Shown: positions 24,874-25,136 of the stretch, piece after piece
Position numbering within the stretch: position 1 is the first letter of the stretch
How the letters are laid out: the number at the start of each line of letters is the position of its first letter
Source: Candidatus Dojkabacteria bacterium UBA2022
Lineage (GTDB): Bacteria; Patescibacteriota; Dojkabacteria; SC72
Direction of reading: 5' to 3'
NCBI GenBank assembly: GCA_002335495.1
Contig: DDBW01000017.1
Span: forward strand, 1 to 25,136
Length of the DNA stretch: 25,136 nucleotides
Made by a program: the position numbers and the translations under genes
Notes under the pieces: model-generated
What the model was told of the DNA's origin: nothing
What the model saw: only the letters and a program-made list of their open reading frames with translations
Database searches by the model: none

Positions 24874-25136
24874 ATGAAAGATAAATATACTGCAGTATGG
24901 GTATCCCATTCATCTATAGGAGACTTTATTAAATGTCCACGTGCATACTTTTTAAAGAACGTTTATAAGGATCCAAAGAGTGGAAATAAACTACAGATAA
25001 CCGGGCCATCCCTTTCATTAGGACAGGTGGTTCATGAAGTCATCGAGTCCCTTTCAGTAATCCCAACCAGCAGGAGGTTTGAAACTCCCCTTATAGAACA
25101 CTTTGAAGAAGCTTGGAAGAAGGTTTCTGGAAAACG
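24874..25136 (+). CDS. PD-(D/E)XK nuclease, RecB/Cas4-like (partial, 3' end outside window)
   Basis: The 87 visible residues are the N-terminus of a PD-(D/E)XK nuclease of the RecB/AddB/Cas4 group. Present are the family opening SHSSIGDFIKCPRAYFLKNVY (start at 11; SxSxIxxFxxCPxxYxL) and GQVVHEVIE (50-58), which holds the conserved His54 that helps place metal in these nucleases. The catalytic D...ExK core would lie beyond base 25136. Cys21 could be an Fe-S ligand as in Cas4/AddB, but the C-terminal cysteines are not visible. No cas genes or CRISPR repeats are in the window. ATG start; divergent from the photolyase gene. Confidence 0.85.
   Translation, partial: MKDKYTAVWVSHSSIGDFIKCPRAYFLKNVYKDPKSGNKLQITGPSLSLGQVVHEVIESLSVIPTSRRFETPLIEHFEEAWKKVSGK

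Noticed and set aside
24874..25136. PD-(D/E)XK gene considered as Cas4 of a CRISPR system
   Set aside because: No repeats and no other cas gene are visible, and the fragment ends before the parts that would tell Cas4 from RecB/AddB-like nucleases.

Overview
The window is about 25 kb of AT-rich bacterial chromosome with 17 complete genes, two genes cut by the window edges, and one gene-like frame interrupted by a stop codon. Genes are packed tightly; several touch or overlap by one base, and no gene-free stretch exceeds about 150 bases. TGA, TAA and TAG all act as stops (TGA ends truB and the Dda-like helicase), so the UGA-Gly code of Gracilibacteria/Absconditabacteria does not apply. Protein families, small gene sizes beside very long secreted repeat proteins, an Asn-variant NYN protein, a DgkA-type lipid kinase and few Shine-Dalgarno sites suggest a Candidate Phyla Radiation (Patescibacteria) genome, perhaps Dojkabacteria- or Katanobacteria-like. 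That placement is inference; there is no rRNA or other marker here to confirm it.

Layout. Bases 1-5081, minus strand: a family-2 glycosyltransferase (cut at base 1), a large GT-C-type membrane glycosyltransferase, a VKOR/DsbA pair for disulfide formation, and a Dda/RecD-like helicase. Bases 5114-8050: a secreted, membrane-anchored NHL beta-propeller protein. Bases 8101-10847, plus strand: an anchored alpha/beta hydrolase, truB, and a divergent dihydroorotate dehydrogenase-like gene. A hairpin terminator then separates these from a 2044-residue minus-strand surface protein (10915-17049) with a beta-helix, many Ig/FN3-like modules, an SdrD-type B domain and a C-terminal anchor. Bases 17197-18883, plus strand: a PQ-loop (SWEET-like) membrane protein and an unknown three-TM protein. 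Bases 18887-20716, minus strand: an extended adenylate-kinase-like protein and a winged-helix/Nudix protein. Bases 20839-22315, plus strand: a lipoprotein with an HELGH motif and an interrupted frame of unknown function. The right end holds dgkA, an NYN-domain protein, a class II CPD photolyase and the start of a PD-(D/E)XK nuclease.

How the genes fit together. Much of the window serves the cell envelope. Two glycosyltransferases and an undecaprenol/diacylglycerol kinase act on lipid-linked sugars. The VKOR/DsbA pair can make disulfides in exported proteins, and the exported proteins encoded here carry cysteines in local pairs (20 cysteines as ten pairs in the giant protein). The NHL protein and the giant protein share a C-terminal plan: acidic linker, F-N/D-W, one membrane helix, short basic tail.

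Regulation. At several genes a TATAAT-like -10 element lies only 6-9 bases before the start codon, with no Shine-Dalgarno site, which predicts leaderless mRNAs. A perfect 16-base palindrome lies between the divergent Nudix-regulator and lipoprotein genes and is a good operator candidate.
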